64,000 bases of DNA, taken from assembly GCA_038503075.1 (NCBI GenBank), contig JBCAML010000012.1, forward strand, positions 1,612,001 through 1,676,000, written 5' to 3'. The position numbers and the translations under genes are program-made. The DNA comes from Gyromitra esculenta (taxonomy: Eukaryota > Ascomycota > Pezizomycetes > Pezizales > Discinaceae). Shown here piece by piece: positions 11,001-23,025 of the stretch. The notes below the pieces were generated by a model that searched no databases, was not told where the DNA came from, and saw only the letters and a program-made list of their open reading frames with translations. Each line of letters begins with the position of its first letter. The first letter of the stretch is position 1.

Positions 11001-14000
11001 GTCTGGCGGTATTGGTGGCGGTGCTGGGTCCGCCACTTCCCCAGGATCGAACAATGGCGGCAGCACGAGAGAGAGTGTCATGAGGGGCCAATGGGCTGAT
11101 ACTACGGCAGCTGTGGCAAGGCCTGTACAACAGCAAGAGAGGATGGAAGATCGTGCACCCTCACAGCAGAAGCAACCGCAGCAGAAGCAACCGCAGCAGC
11201 AACAGCAACCGCAGCAGCCGCAATTACAGCCGCAACAACAGCAGCCAGGTTGGTTCGAGAATGGGCAGCAGAGGGTTTCAAGCGGAGGTAGCCAGCCTTC
11301 AATTCCACAGCAACCACCGTCAGGACCGTCTCCGCAAATGCAGCAGCAGCAACTACAAGAGTTGGGCGAGTCAGGTGCTTTCAAGGCATTTACTCAGAAC
11401 CTCCAGAAACCGCTGTTGGCCCAACAACAGCCACCCCAGCAGCAGCAGCAACAGCAACAAAGGCGTGTCCAGATCCAAACGCCACCAAATTTCATGGACG
11501 AGCAGAATAATGACGATGAAGGGACGAATCCGAGTGAGAGCCCTACACCAGAAATTCCGGTCTCGGGGCACAAGCCACCGCGATCAGGGTCGGAAGAGGA
11601 GACGCTATTCCATTCGCTTTCAGATCTTCTACCAACGCTTCCTCGAACGCATGTGCAGAGTTTATTTACCTTTGCGCTATACCTTTGTGAAGACGCGATA
11701 GTCGCGGAGAAGGCCAAGAAAGCGAGACATTCGAATACTGGCGACACGAGGCAGCAATTGGTGATGATTCGGGACCAGAGGATGAAGAGGTGGAAGGAAT
11801 GGGTCGGGGTTGAGGAAGTTGAAAGGCAGAGGCTGGTTGGGCTATTGCCGCTGATGAAAGGGCATCATGGAAAAAAAGAAGAGACGGGTGATAGCAATCC
11901 TTTTGATAACGACTCTAGTGATGAGGAGGAAAGTGAAGGTTTGGGATACGAAGGGATGCAGCCACTTCCGCCGCCGCCAAGGTTGCCTGAGATTGAGGAT
12001 CTAGACTTAAAGGGAGCAAGCATGGACGCTTTTGGTAGGCAGCATCACCATTACAATCAACACCAGCCGCATCTCCAGCATCAACCACATAGAAACAACG
12101 GCAGTCATTATGATGCCATGAGATCAGAACAGAGTCCCAGCCCGACGCCGACTATTGAGCAGGTCGCGAATGCACCCAAAGTGGATCTAGAATTACAAAT
12201 GCCGAGGCCAGTTCCCAGTGTTCCAGCAATGCGAATAGATCCTTCTGCTCGTAGAAGGCTGTATGATGATGATGCCTCGACAGTTGTGTCGGAAGCGCAG
12301 AGCAAGGGCGGTGAAAACGAGCAGATCGGACAACCAGGCGCGACGCCATTTCCCTTCTCATACAAGCGCGGTAGCGATGCTGGCGATTATGGCCCGAGGG
12401 ATATCAGGCCGGTGGATACGAAGGGTCTATTGACTATAATCTCTGCTTTCAACCGCGGTAACTCAGCTGCAAATGGTCCTGATCCAAATGGTGTGGAGCC
12501 ACCGCCAAGCACTGCTGATATACCTCCGTTCCTGCACATGGCTTATGCAGCGCTCGATACGGCAATCAACTCACCAAGTTTGGAAACCTACCTTTCGGAA
12601 GCAAGAAGGGGGCTAGAAAATGTCACATCGCAGAAGTTGCACCAATTCAATAACGAAAGTCACCAAAGACGACAGAGGACTCAAGCTCATACCGCACAGC
12701 TCTATAATACCGGACAGTTTACATATGCTGATATCGAAAGGATGAGGGATGATTTTGATCAAGAAGAAGCAAGGCGGAAGATGGGGGTCGACACAGAGAT
12801 ATACCATATATTTGAGAACGAGTATGTCGAAGTCGCATACAAAGACGTAAAGTGCCAATTAGAGGTTCTTGGGGGGAAGTGGTACGAGGAAGTTAAGATC
12901 TGGTTATTGAATGCCTCCACCGCCGCTTCGAATGGCCATTCGGCAAATGGTGAACCGGGAGTTGGCGGTACAGCATTGGAATACCACCTGCTCCTAGAAG
13001 CTATTGACTTGCTGAACAAACTTCACATCACGATGGAGGAGCACGAACACGTCCTTCAAAGTCTTGTGTCTGATAGGAACGCGCGGTATTTGCAAGTTTC
13101 TGTACAGCCGCTATTGTCAGTAGGTGAGACGGCGCGAGCAGCGGATGCGGAGAGGAGATTCTGGATAGATGAGCAAGAGCGACAACTTCGTGGGAAAATG
13201 GAAGGGGTGAAGAGAGCAAAGGAACATGCAAAGGCCGTAGAAAGGGTTGTGCAGGAACTGGTGGGGGGCCTGAGGGTGAGGTTCAAGGATGTGGTTGAAG
13301 CGGTTTATAGTGTTATTTTCCAATTCCGTAAGTATTCCCTTAATCTAAGAGGCACCACAGTAGTGATTAACCGAGTAAACTTTAATAGCACCGGGTGTTC
13401 TTCCACAGTTGTTTAGACGCTTCTTCGACGACAATGCTGGCTCTGGCAACATTGGTTCTCCTGCGCAAATGCAACTTGACAATAGCTCACCAGCATCATC
13501 GTATTACATAATCCCCAAGGAAGTAATGCAGTCCATGATGGATGCCGTACAAACCCTTGGCGAAATAGTTGGCCTCATCAAACTTGCAATGGACTTTCAA
13601 AATGCCCCGCAAATCCGCGTATGTGAAGCGGCAACGGCTCTTCAGGTTGCGGAAGAACACGCTCGTAACAGTGGCGTCACAGCACCCGCTGCTACATCCG
13701 CTGCATGTTCCCAAGGCCTTGCGATCCGTCTTCCAGCCGCATTGAAGAGGGTACGGGATGAGCAAGTGGAGCTTGGGGAGAAGGGCATGGGAGAGATGAT
13801 GGAAGCCCTTCGTAAACTACAAGGTTTCTTAACCACTGTTAGTAGTGAAGGTGGTAGGTTAGGATTTATGGGCGTAGCGCCGCCGCCACCGCCGCCAATG
13901 GTACAAACTCAGAGCCAACAGTCCTCTCAATCGCAACAGCATCAGCAACATACGCCGCAACAGCAGCAACACACGCCACAGCAAATGCAACAACATGGTC

Positions 14001-14430
14001 AGCAGTTGCCGATGTTACCGATGTTGCAGCCACCTATGGTACAGGTTGGGCAGTGGGCTAATCAGCAAGGTGGTGGACAAGTTGGGCAAGGTGGGTTGGG
14101 GGGCGGACTAGGTGGCGGCGTTAGAGTGGGGGTTATGGGACAGGGCGGGCATGAAGATGAGTGGGGATATGGGAATCGGGGTGGGCTCGGAAGCCCGGGC
14201 GGACCTGGTACTGGGCAGGGAGTGCCAAGTTTGAGTAGTATGATTGGCAGTTTTCGAGCGGTAAGTTTTGATCATCAATTGTTATTGGCGAAGATGGAAG
14301 CTAATTTGGATTTAATTTATAGGGGCAGATGAGACCGGGAAATACAAACAGTCTGTTAATCTCACCAGGGGGGTATAGCCCAGGGGGCTATTCACCAGGA
14401 GGTGCGAGTGTTTGGAATAGCCCCTACTGA
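8089..14430 (+). CDS. Large Gln/Pro-rich, low-complexity protein of unknown function (2072 aa)
   Basis: Exons 8089-13327, 13389-14260 and 14323-14430. ATG 8089 is the first in-frame ATG. About the first 1150 residues are disordered: polyglutamine runs, Pro-rich stretches, and two Arg/Glu-rich blocks (about 9355-9500 and 10105-10200) that may be charged helices or coiled coils. From about 11590 the sequence becomes complex and helical-looking (a leucine-rich segment, then Lys/Arg/Trp-rich), with another ordered region at 12410-13330, a Gln/Gly-rich tail and a closing repeat of GGYSPGG type. I recognise no catalytic domain; a transcription-associated or RNP-granule scaffold is possible from composition only. 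Intron 1 has a consensus GTAAGT donor, but the strongest-looking acceptor (13408) gives a stop after two codons; the acceptor at 13388 restores the frame. Intron 2 (14261-14322) is clean and phase 0. Confidence 0.8.
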
Positions 14431-15810
14431 ACTGGAGGATACTTGAGGGATAAATCAAAACTATAAATATAATAGGTTGGAGGCCGAACCTGTCTTTCCA
14501 TGTATTTCTCTTGGGCTGGATTTTTTATTTTCCTCGATGGCGGTTGTTCTGTTTGGTGGATCTTTTTGAATTCTCTTGGGGAGATGGTTTTGTGACTGGA
14601 GAAGGGGAGATGATGTTTGCGTGAGTCAATTATTGGTGTTAAAATGTGGTATGCATAGAGTGGAGGATTTGACGGAGGAGAGAGATGAATGAAGATGCAA
14701 AGACTTAATGGAGAAGATTAATCTGAATTCGAATGTGATGGTGATGCTGTGCTGCTACTTCGAAAATTCTCGAAGCGTGAACTTGTGAGATATCCGAGCT
14801 GTGTCTTGGTATGTACGTCGCTTACTCGGGAGTGCTTACTTGATGAGGTGGTTAGCTGGTAGCAGGAATTGGAAGCGATATGCATATATGATGTATCATG
14901 TGCGCAAGTGATGGGAAGGGGTAGGAGAGAGGTGAACGGAGAAGAGGATGACTGAGTCGAAGCAACTGGAATATTTGATAGTGTACTAGACTGGGAAGAA
15001 GAAGCAAGTTGTCCGCGGGGAAGGTAAAGTAGTAAATTAGCTATATCAAAACTTGAAATCAGCGTCATCAACTAAATTTATAAACCTATGGCATGTAAGA
15101 ACGGTTATGCCTTCAATATTTTGGCTTTAAATTTAATTCTACCCCATGGTTATACGCAGAGTACTATATATGACCTATGGATGCCTGAATCTGCCCCACA
15201 GCCTCTTATTTAGTTAGGTGTGCTACACTAAGCTCAACTTCATCCCTTCCATCACCATCGCCATCATTAGTAGGAATATCACGGCGCATTCCTCGAAGAA
15301 TAAAAGCGAGCCTCGTGGCGGAAGCAAAGCTATGGGCATCGAACACCGCGAACAAGTATTAGATAGATGATCTACAATGAGTGAAGAGTGAAGATGGCTT
15401 ATACCTAGGATTTCTCCCAGCAAACTGTCGGTGGCTCTTCAGTCAAGAAGTTCAGATCACCACCTTATTCGGTGGTTCATTAGTCGCTGACGGATACTCT
15501 TACGTCTCATACAGGGCGATCGTCCCACTGAAGACATGTTCCCTTAAACCAACACAACATTTTGGAGAAGAGCGGGCGGGATCTAAGGTCTATATCGCCG
15601 CCTAAGACTCTTATCAGACGTCTATCTATACCTATGGCAATACTCAACCAAGCACCCTTAACTCGGAATCTACCAGCAAAAGAAATAATCTCAAATCAAT
15701 AAGAAGCTTACCGGAACTCCCCATACACTCTTTTACCTTAGAAGCGTTAGCCAACGCAGAAATCGAACCATATATGCAAGGTCTCCTTGAGGCTCAACTC
15801 TACTTACCAC
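14431..15810. other. Intergenic, no gene recognised
   Basis: This follows the stop of the Gln-rich gene and includes its 3' untranslated region. Short frames on both strands show no family resemblance and no splice-linked partners. I see no structured element here. Confidence 0.5.
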
Positions 15811-15814
15811 ATTT

Positions 15815-16545
15815 ATAGATGTTCCGTCCTATATGCCAAGATATGGTATTTGTAAAGCGCACATACCATTTACCAATATTGGCACATGGTATAACTTTTA
15901 ATATGGATTGTTCCATAAGCAAAGCCTGTACTATATACCAATTTTTCAATTTCTAGAAATTTAAAAATAGATTTTGCTAGCCAAAATAATTTTTGTGAAC
16001 TAGCAGGAAAAAACTACCCTCCCCTAGAAACATTTAGCGAAACACCCACCCAGCGAAACACCTACTCAAAGAAACACCATCCAGCGAAACATCCATCTAG
16101 CGAAACATCCATCCACTGGCAGCAAACTATCCCTCCTAGAAACACCCATCCTAGAAACATCTTCCATTCTAGCCGAAACATTTTCGCAGCAAAACATCAC
16201 AATAAAAATCTGCTTTTGCTTTTGAGTGTTTTTGTTGTTTGTTTTGTTGTTTGTTTTGTTTTGTTTGTGGTTCTGTTTTGTTTTTGTTTTTGTTTTGTTG
16301 TTGGTTTGTTATGATTTTGGTCTGATTTAATTTTAAATTTTTCGGACTATAAAAACCAATTTTTTTGAAGGTATACTTTGAATATAGAGCAAGACTTTTA
16401 ATATGGGTTGTACTAAATACAAAGTTGCTCTATTTGCAAATATTTGTATATGGTATGTTCTACTCTGGAAGTAGAATGTGCTATTTGGAAATGGCTTGAA
16501 CGCTTTGCAAATCCTATATCTTGGCATATAGGACAGAACATAGAT
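15815..16545. mobile_element. About 730-bp TIR element with internal minisatellite
   Basis: The left end (15815-15860) and the right end (16499-16545) are inverted copies about 45 bp long; both contain GTCCTATATGCCAAGATAT in the appropriate strand. The interior includes an array of 15-17-bp GCGAAACAYCCA-type units (about 16028-16135) and then a G/T-rich tract of TTTGTTTTG repeats (about 16210-16315). Subterminal regions on both sides carry further related words (ACTTTTAATATGG near 15895 and near 16397). There is no transposase frame, so it is non-autonomous. Confidence 0.7.
16028..16315. repeat. Minisatellite plus G/T-rich simple repeat
   Basis: Units of the form AGCGAAACAYCCAYCC recur about six to eight times with small length changes, followed by a T/G tract built of TTTGTTTTG and similar words. 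Both lie inside the TIR element. Spacers are not unique and units are too short and imperfect for a CRISPR array. Confidence 0.7.
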
Positions 16546-18196
16546 AAGTATGATCGAATATGAAATTTCTGACATTGTAACTGTCCTCACCCCAAGCGCT
16601 TCAATCTTGAGCGGTACAGTCACAGTATTGAGGTCAGCGCCTGGAGATAATTCTTATATGAATGAAATGATTAGGAATGGGATAAATCGTGGCTTGAGGA
16701 AAATATTTGGTGGGTTAACGGAGTAGATCAAGGGTCCTTAGCTATAGGAAACTGTTAATCTAAGATGTTTATGCTGACTTTTTCCTTCTTAAAAGCTCAA
16801 TGACTTATTTCTTTAAAATCGGTATACTTGTAAAAAAATTTCTGCTTTATATCATGCGTATTTTAAGAGTACTATATGTGTGTATGTACCTTCCGATGTC
16901 CTGATCGAAAGAGTATGATCAAAGTTATACCAACTAATTGTCAAACAGGTGAATAAGGTAGACTTGTACCTGTGAAATTTTTCATCTTCCCAATACTGCG
17001 TCAGGTTTTCAGCTACTGTTGCTTTAGTATGTACTAGTACAGGTAGGTTTTAAGATCACTGGTATCAGATTTACCGAAACGTATATATACGCAGACTACC
17101 ACGCATTGCCTTCTGTTGATCCTCATTGACGATATACGATCAAGCACAAATTCAGGTATGAAACTCTGTATATTAGAGTGTTTTGCCACCATCAGATATC
17201 CAATTTCGAGTTCAAAATTCGAACTTCCGCAACCACCATGTGGCTTATCTGCTAAAAACGTTGGTCTCTACCGTTAGTAAAATTAACCCTGTGGCTTTTG
17301 CGGAGTACTTTTTGGGAAACTCTCGCACCATATATGCCTCCCTTAAGCCGATCTTCAGTGCAGCTAGGAACTTAAATTTTGAGCTCAAAATCTAGAGGTC
17401 TAGCGTAGCTAAATCGCTCTATTAGCTTATTGCCTTTGGACCACCTGGTGTCAAGATAACACGGGGCTAGGATCAAGCCACTACACATTCGTACATTCCA
17501 AAGGCTAGGCAAGAATCCACCAAGGTTAAACTACACCCGGTTGTATTTTGTCATATTTGCAGTCTATCACATACCCTTCAAACCAATCACATTCCATCTA
17601 CTTTGCATAGCTGATGGGTGCTTTTGGTCTAGCCCCTACTTGTTCCACCGGGTATAGGTGCTGGGGTATTTCAATCGATTTTGCCGATCCGCCTCTAGAA
17701 AGGGAATGTATATACGTTGCTATCACCTAGAATGGCAAGAAAGCTCAAGGCACTACTAGAATCTCACGTTATAGGCATTAGATAAAAAAAATATCTACGC
17801 GCGGATATATAACAATAAAATCTACCCCAAAACGTGTTATATCAATTTTTAGGTCATACAAGACGATAAAGTGAAATCATAGCCTGTATACTACGATGAT
17901 AGGAAACTTCGGCTACGGATTTTCTTCAATTGCAACCCGATCATTCGTTAAATTATTTGGTGTGGGTGTGTGCTCAAGTAAAATAAATCTTCTCTGATTC
18001 AAATGATATCATAAATTATAACTATGTATAGGCTGCTATCCCCTATATCACTCCGTTGCGACCTAGTCATCATCACCCTAATCCTCGGTCCAATTGCATA
18101 CGTTCATAGCCCGTCTGGAACCCATCATTCCTAAACATTAGCCTGCATCTCCTAAATCTCAGACAGAACGAGATCATACCATAGTAGTCATAAAAT
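16546..18196. other. AT-rich spacer, possible decayed TIR element at 17200-17400
   Basis: No gene is supported. At about 17203-17230 and 17365-17400 the sequence forms an imperfect inverted repeat (ATTTCGAGTTCAAAATTC against ATTTTGAGCTCAAAATTT), with mismatches that are mostly transitions. This is what an old, RIP-mutated small element would look like. Confidence 0.4.
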
Positions 18197-18619
18197 TTAC
18201 AATCCGCAGTTTGATTGCGCAGTTGAGGTCCAGGTCACTGGCACACGTCCTAACTGCGTTCCCAAACCGCCAGTCAATGCGTTCAATGCTGCTAGTGAGA
18301 GAACCCATCCTTCGCCGGCGTGATCGACTGCGAGGACATTGATGGTTGTAGATCCATAGGTAACAGCATAGCATTTCCCACAATTCGGCGAATTCCACCC
18401 TGGAACCTCCGCCGAGGCACCGACATAAGGGAATTTGGGGAGAGCTCCAAGTGTCTGGTACCCTTTGGTGTAGAGACCGTTCACACCATCGCTGCAAGCT
18501 ATGACTAGAGTGGACAAACTTGCAGTATCGTAAGTTGTATCGTAGGCTGCAGTGCCAGAGGCAGCATATGCGGTTGCTGCCGCGGAGAGGGCGGAGAAGA
18601 TTGCAGTAGTGAATTTCAT
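18197..18619 (-). CDS. Cerato-platanin family secreted protein (140 aa)
   Basis: A single-exon gene. Residues 1-19 form a signal peptide, ending near AYA. The mature part has the family layout: an early YDTTYD segment, CSDGVNGL around Cys42, a PNCGKC pair (Cys80, Cys83), an INVLAVDHAG strand, and a C-terminal SNCGL with Cys138. These four cysteines would make the two conserved disulfides. Length is typical. Family members are secreted to the fungal wall or culture medium, bind chitin oligomers, resemble expansin folds, and can trigger host cell death or defence in plants. The gene stands alone, flanked by repeat-rich spacers. A TATA-like site lies about 155 nt upstream of the ATG. No oddities are seen. 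Confidence 0.95.
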   Translation of the reverse strand: MKFTTAIFSALSAAATAYAASGTAAYDTTYDTASLSTLVIACSDGVNGLYTKGYQTLGALPKFPYVGASAEVPGWNSPNCGKCYAVTYGSTTINVLAVDHAGEGWVLSLAALNALTGGLGTQLGRVPVTWTSTAQSNCGL

Positions 18620-18773
18620 TATGATTTTGTGGAGGTATGTACTATGATAGATATGGAATATTATAGTGATAGCAAGCGGTGTAAAGGTGGAAGCGAGTGT
18701 GGAGAGCGAGTGGAAGCGTGAGAGAAACGCAGTTTGGTGATGAGAAAAATCAAATTTGAAGAGAAAGTGTCTG

Positions 18774-18780
18774 TTTATAT
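18774..18780 (-). promoter_or_regulatory. Candidate TATA box of the cerato-platanin gene
   Basis: The minus strand reads ATATAAAC here, about 155 nt upstream of the start codon. Position and sequence fit a TATA element; AT-rich surroundings make chance matches likely. Confidence 0.35.
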
Positions 18781-18799
18781 ACTAGTCTAACGTATCACG

Positions 18800-21700
18800 A
18801 TGTACGTCATAGGCTTTGATTAGGAAACCGAAGGAGAGCAGAAGTTACGATCGAGCCTCCAATTCCTCGCGTGATATTCCGGCCCGGACTACCATTCCTT
18901 GTATCTGCTATGACTTATTTTCACTAGAGGAGAAATAAATCAGTTGAAAACGATGAGATGATGGGTGCTTCCCCGCATGCAAGGGTCTAATCCGGGGTAA
19001 ACGATATGGCCGTTGCCCTTAAGACATCTGATTTTCGCCCTCGTATGTTGATAGATGAAATTTCCGGCACTACACAGTTGTAACGTATGTAGCACAAGTG
19101 CAGTTGCGGGAAAACCAAATAGCTTGTGCGACACGGGTAACGGCTGTGAAAGTTCCTGCTCTAATAATAACTATGACGATCAATTAAAATCCGTCACACT
19201 GCTATCCATCCTTCGGTCTTGAGGACTTATTCAGGCTAAGGGTAATAACAATCAGTGCCCGCTATCGTGAAGCCATTCTGAGAATAATTCGGCTAGCAAG
19301 AAACTCGCAAAGATCTTCTAAAGGTGCGGGAAAAGGTTGCAGACTATACTATTCTCTAAACCTATCTGCGTGAGCCTCTCTCTGTTTTTCGCTCTTGATT
19401 CTTGGGTTTCGTTGGTGCTGTTGCGGAGGTAACTAACCTTTGGATGAACAGCTAGCCGATGAATCATGCTTGACTATAAAATGGATCTATGTATCTTATT
19501 TTCAGCGATTTCCTATTTCGGAGATGACTGGGTTCTAATAACACTTTACTCGACTAAGTATTTATTTATTTATATCCGAAAGTAATACGACTACGACTAC
19601 CAATGTAGATGTCTGCGTGATCATATGGTACATGGTGGGGGCAAACACCTACGTAAAAACACTCCGTCATGATCACCACCTCTCCTGAGAGTATGGTCAT
19701 GCACTCATGTCCGCACGTAGCGATTACAGCGCATCGTCGTTGACTATAGCATTCCCTCGGATGGCTATATTCTGCAGTGACTATATATGGGAAATATATT
19801 AGCCATTTCCCTTAACATGTATATATCGTTTAGAGATATTCGGATTTTAGTTCCTGTATAGGACCTACATTAAGTTATGTATCCCGGGTAGGGCCGGGGG
19901 TAATGTCTTGAACAATCAATCCCAAATTGCATGTCAAGCATCTTTCGTTCATGAGCACACACATGTACTTTCGAAATTCGGAATACTGACCATTACTCGA
20001 CTGGCGATCATTATCTGGTGCCAAGCCATTAGATGTCAACGATAACGGCTATTTTTACTTTAGTCCTTGGTTTCTAAGGAAGGTGGTCGTGGATAGAGAT
20101 CTGACAAAATAATCTGCTCGTCCCGGATGGGCCCGGACCGCTACCCCCATTATGCTCTTCGGCCTGGATACATACCATAATTAGCAGTAAGTATATCCGT
20201 ATTGCATAGATTTATTACCTGAATTTATTACGTCAACAGTTTATCTTTTTTATATGCTCTTCCCCACAGCTCGAACCCCACTTGCATCTAGTTACTCTTA
20301 GCAGCCAATAACTAAACGACTCAGCTTGGTACAAGGTTCAAGATCCTATCCGCCTTCGACCGGTTTCTTGGCACCGCTAAAGTCATTCTGCAGCATGTTT
20401 TCAAATTTACTATTTATAACTCTTAAGCTTATAGCTAAGTTCGGAGATAAAGCGTTGGTACCGGATCTTTCAGTAGCTTACTCAGTCGAGCTCCCAACAA
20501 AGACGTTCTAGTGGACTGATTTTATTCATTTCGCCTTATCCTACCTTCGTTACAGAATACTTCCTATTGTATTGACTGTAAAGACTTTTATATATTGGTA
20601 GGAGATAATGTTAAAGGATGCAATACAGTGCAGGCGCTATATCGGACCGTTCGACCCTTTTGTAATATGGTGATCTAGCGGGCGCGATATATCGATACAT
20701 GCATGAGTGGGTTGGTCGTTAGTGCTCTACCAGGACTATCGTAATATAAAATTCAGGAAAATAACGATAACTACCCACTTAATTTACTTAGCCCAAGTGC
20801 TCGCCAAAATATATAAGCTACAGACACCTGCTGAAGCTTTCTACTATGTTCCCAACTTAGATATCATCCGTTGAGGCGTACTACACATAATTATAAAGCC
20901 TGTCCCAACATGACTGCAGAGAGATGGATACCAAGGGTAGTAGATAGCTCTATTGCTCTTATCGATTGTTCGCTCTCCTATCTGCTTGCTTGGTATATAT
21001 ATTCCATTTGCTGCCCAATGAGGCTCCGGTGCCCTTTGTTATTCTGAAGCTCTCCTCCAAGCCTTTCTCAAGTCTGTGCCGAGCCGGCGCTAAAGCTATA
21101 CTAGAGACTCCCATATATATGCACAAAACCCCGACCGAACGACTGCTAGAGAGCCGGAGGTTCAAAGTCCGTACATATTAGAAAGCCATTTCCAACAAAA
21201 GTTGAGACGTTAACGGCGAGTATATAGTATGAGTGCCGCTCCGGTAGCAATATACGGGGCTATGGCGCCGGTATTTGCTACACGAGATCTCTTTTTTTAA
21301 CCTGAAGTGTAAAGCTAGGGCCCTGAGAGGGTTTGGCCAATTCGGTGGCCCGAAAGAGGATCTTCTGAGATCTACTCTGCTTAGGGTCACTCCCAGTACT
21401 TAATTGATTTCATTGATCCCTTTTAGATTTATCTACGAGAATATCTGCGATCCAGGTTTTAGCGTCGTTATTTCGTCACTCACCCCATAACTTGTATATT
21501 TAGAGCTAGTGATGAAAACAGCTTCTAAGATGAGTAGAATTTATTGCCCTCGGCTAGGGGAATATTCAAAGGCTAGGTTCTATACTTGAAATTGTTCTTT
21601 CTAATAGGGTGATGATCGTTCGATCTTATGTTAAATGGCCCCGGTGTCCTCGCTTATCTAAATTCCATTGGTATGATCACGGATTTAGCCCGTGGTACTG

Positions 21701-23025
21701 CTCTACTTGCTTTGGGTTCTCCCTATATATCCTATAGTCCAGTATAAATGCTGCCTCACCTGTACGTTGTAGCTCAACATAGTTAACTGAAACCTCGTCG
21801 ATAAGAGAGATCCCCTTGGCAAGGCCTAGGGGTCAGCTTTATCAGATAGTGAGATAGTACGCTAGAGTTGGGATTTCAATGAATTTTATTGTAACCGCTG
21901 ATTAAAGTAGCACAGTTCCAAAAGTAGGCTTCCACTGGGTTAGGGTTCGCCATAATTTCCCCGGTTCCCCACTGCTCTCATCAGAAATCAGCTAGGCCTG
22001 GGACGCTATGATACGGTCGTATTATGGGTTTCGCTTAGTGTAGCATACAGCCATAAATATTGAGAAACTGGAGTCTGTTAGTAGAGACTTGTGGCCAATC
22101 CCACTGCCAAAATCTTGTCGAAAACTCTAGGGAGCCAACGGTAACTCTGAACCCGAATTCTCACGTTTCTTGGAATTTTGTTGCACGCTGTATATTTTCG
22201 GTCTGGCTAAACAACGGGTAGCCAATTGAATGGTTCTAAAGTTAGCCCCCTAACTCGTTCTCCAGAAAAAGTATTTCTCATAATTCGCTTAATATTTTAG
22301 TGTCTATAGAGGTTATAGCCCGATTCCAAAGCAGTGAGGCCCTAAGAGCCTCATATTAGTCTAGCTACCTACGTATATACTGGCTAGAGGGGCAAACTAA
22401 CCCCTTTCCGCCTTGCTACCAAGGACTTTGCATATGTGGCAAATTACTATGGCTGGGCTTGGTTCTGATCGATACGGCTTAAGAAGAGAGCTAACCTTAG
22501 GATTTATTGAGCCCCGCGCCTAGCTTTTGCTCTACGATTCTGATAAGAACATATGATTATTGCTACCTTGATGTGTAGTAACTTGTAACGCAGTTAGAAG
22601 CCTGTTGTTTGCTTAGCCTATGTAATGCAGAAGTTACCCTGCCTAAAGTTATTGGCTGGTTTCACTCAGGATCACTGCATGATGTGCGCACTGGCATTCG
22701 GATAAATACTGCTGCCTTGAGCAAAAACGATCTGATTCAAACCACCAAAGCACTTTTTCCAACAGATCTACCAATACTCAGCGTGGCAAGATTGCTTTAG
22801 TCACAGTGCGCAAAACGGCGCTGGATACACACACGTGGCGCCTGTGGAGGCCTAAAAGGAGGATGACACGCAGCCTCACTTAGATACTAGAAAAGGATAC
22901 GCTCTTAATTACTTTTTGCGTTTCGATCAAAAACCATCAAAGTTCCACCAAAACCTCTCGATAAGTCCCTTAATCGTCAAATTTACATCTCTCATAAATA
23001 AATATTCCTGTCAACATTATCCAAG
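18800..23025. other. Gene-poor, TpA-rich spacer
   Basis: No gene is supported over about 4 kb. Frames are short, stop-rich and without recognisable domains. At about 22035-22200 it shares a recognisable stretch with 46535-46700, including GTGGCCAATCC and TTCTAGG followed by GCCAA words. The left copy is more AT-shifted, consistent with a decayed dispersed repeat. Confidence 0.5.

Noticed and set aside
16028..16135. Regular short repeats that might suggest a CRISPR array
   Set aside because: Units are 15-17 nt, imperfect and contiguous without unique spacers, inside a eukaryotic TIR element.
20326..22800. Several 60-70-codon frames possibly belonging to a retrotransposon
   Set aside because: No reverse transcriptase, integrase or gag motif could be recognised; the region is too decayed to name.
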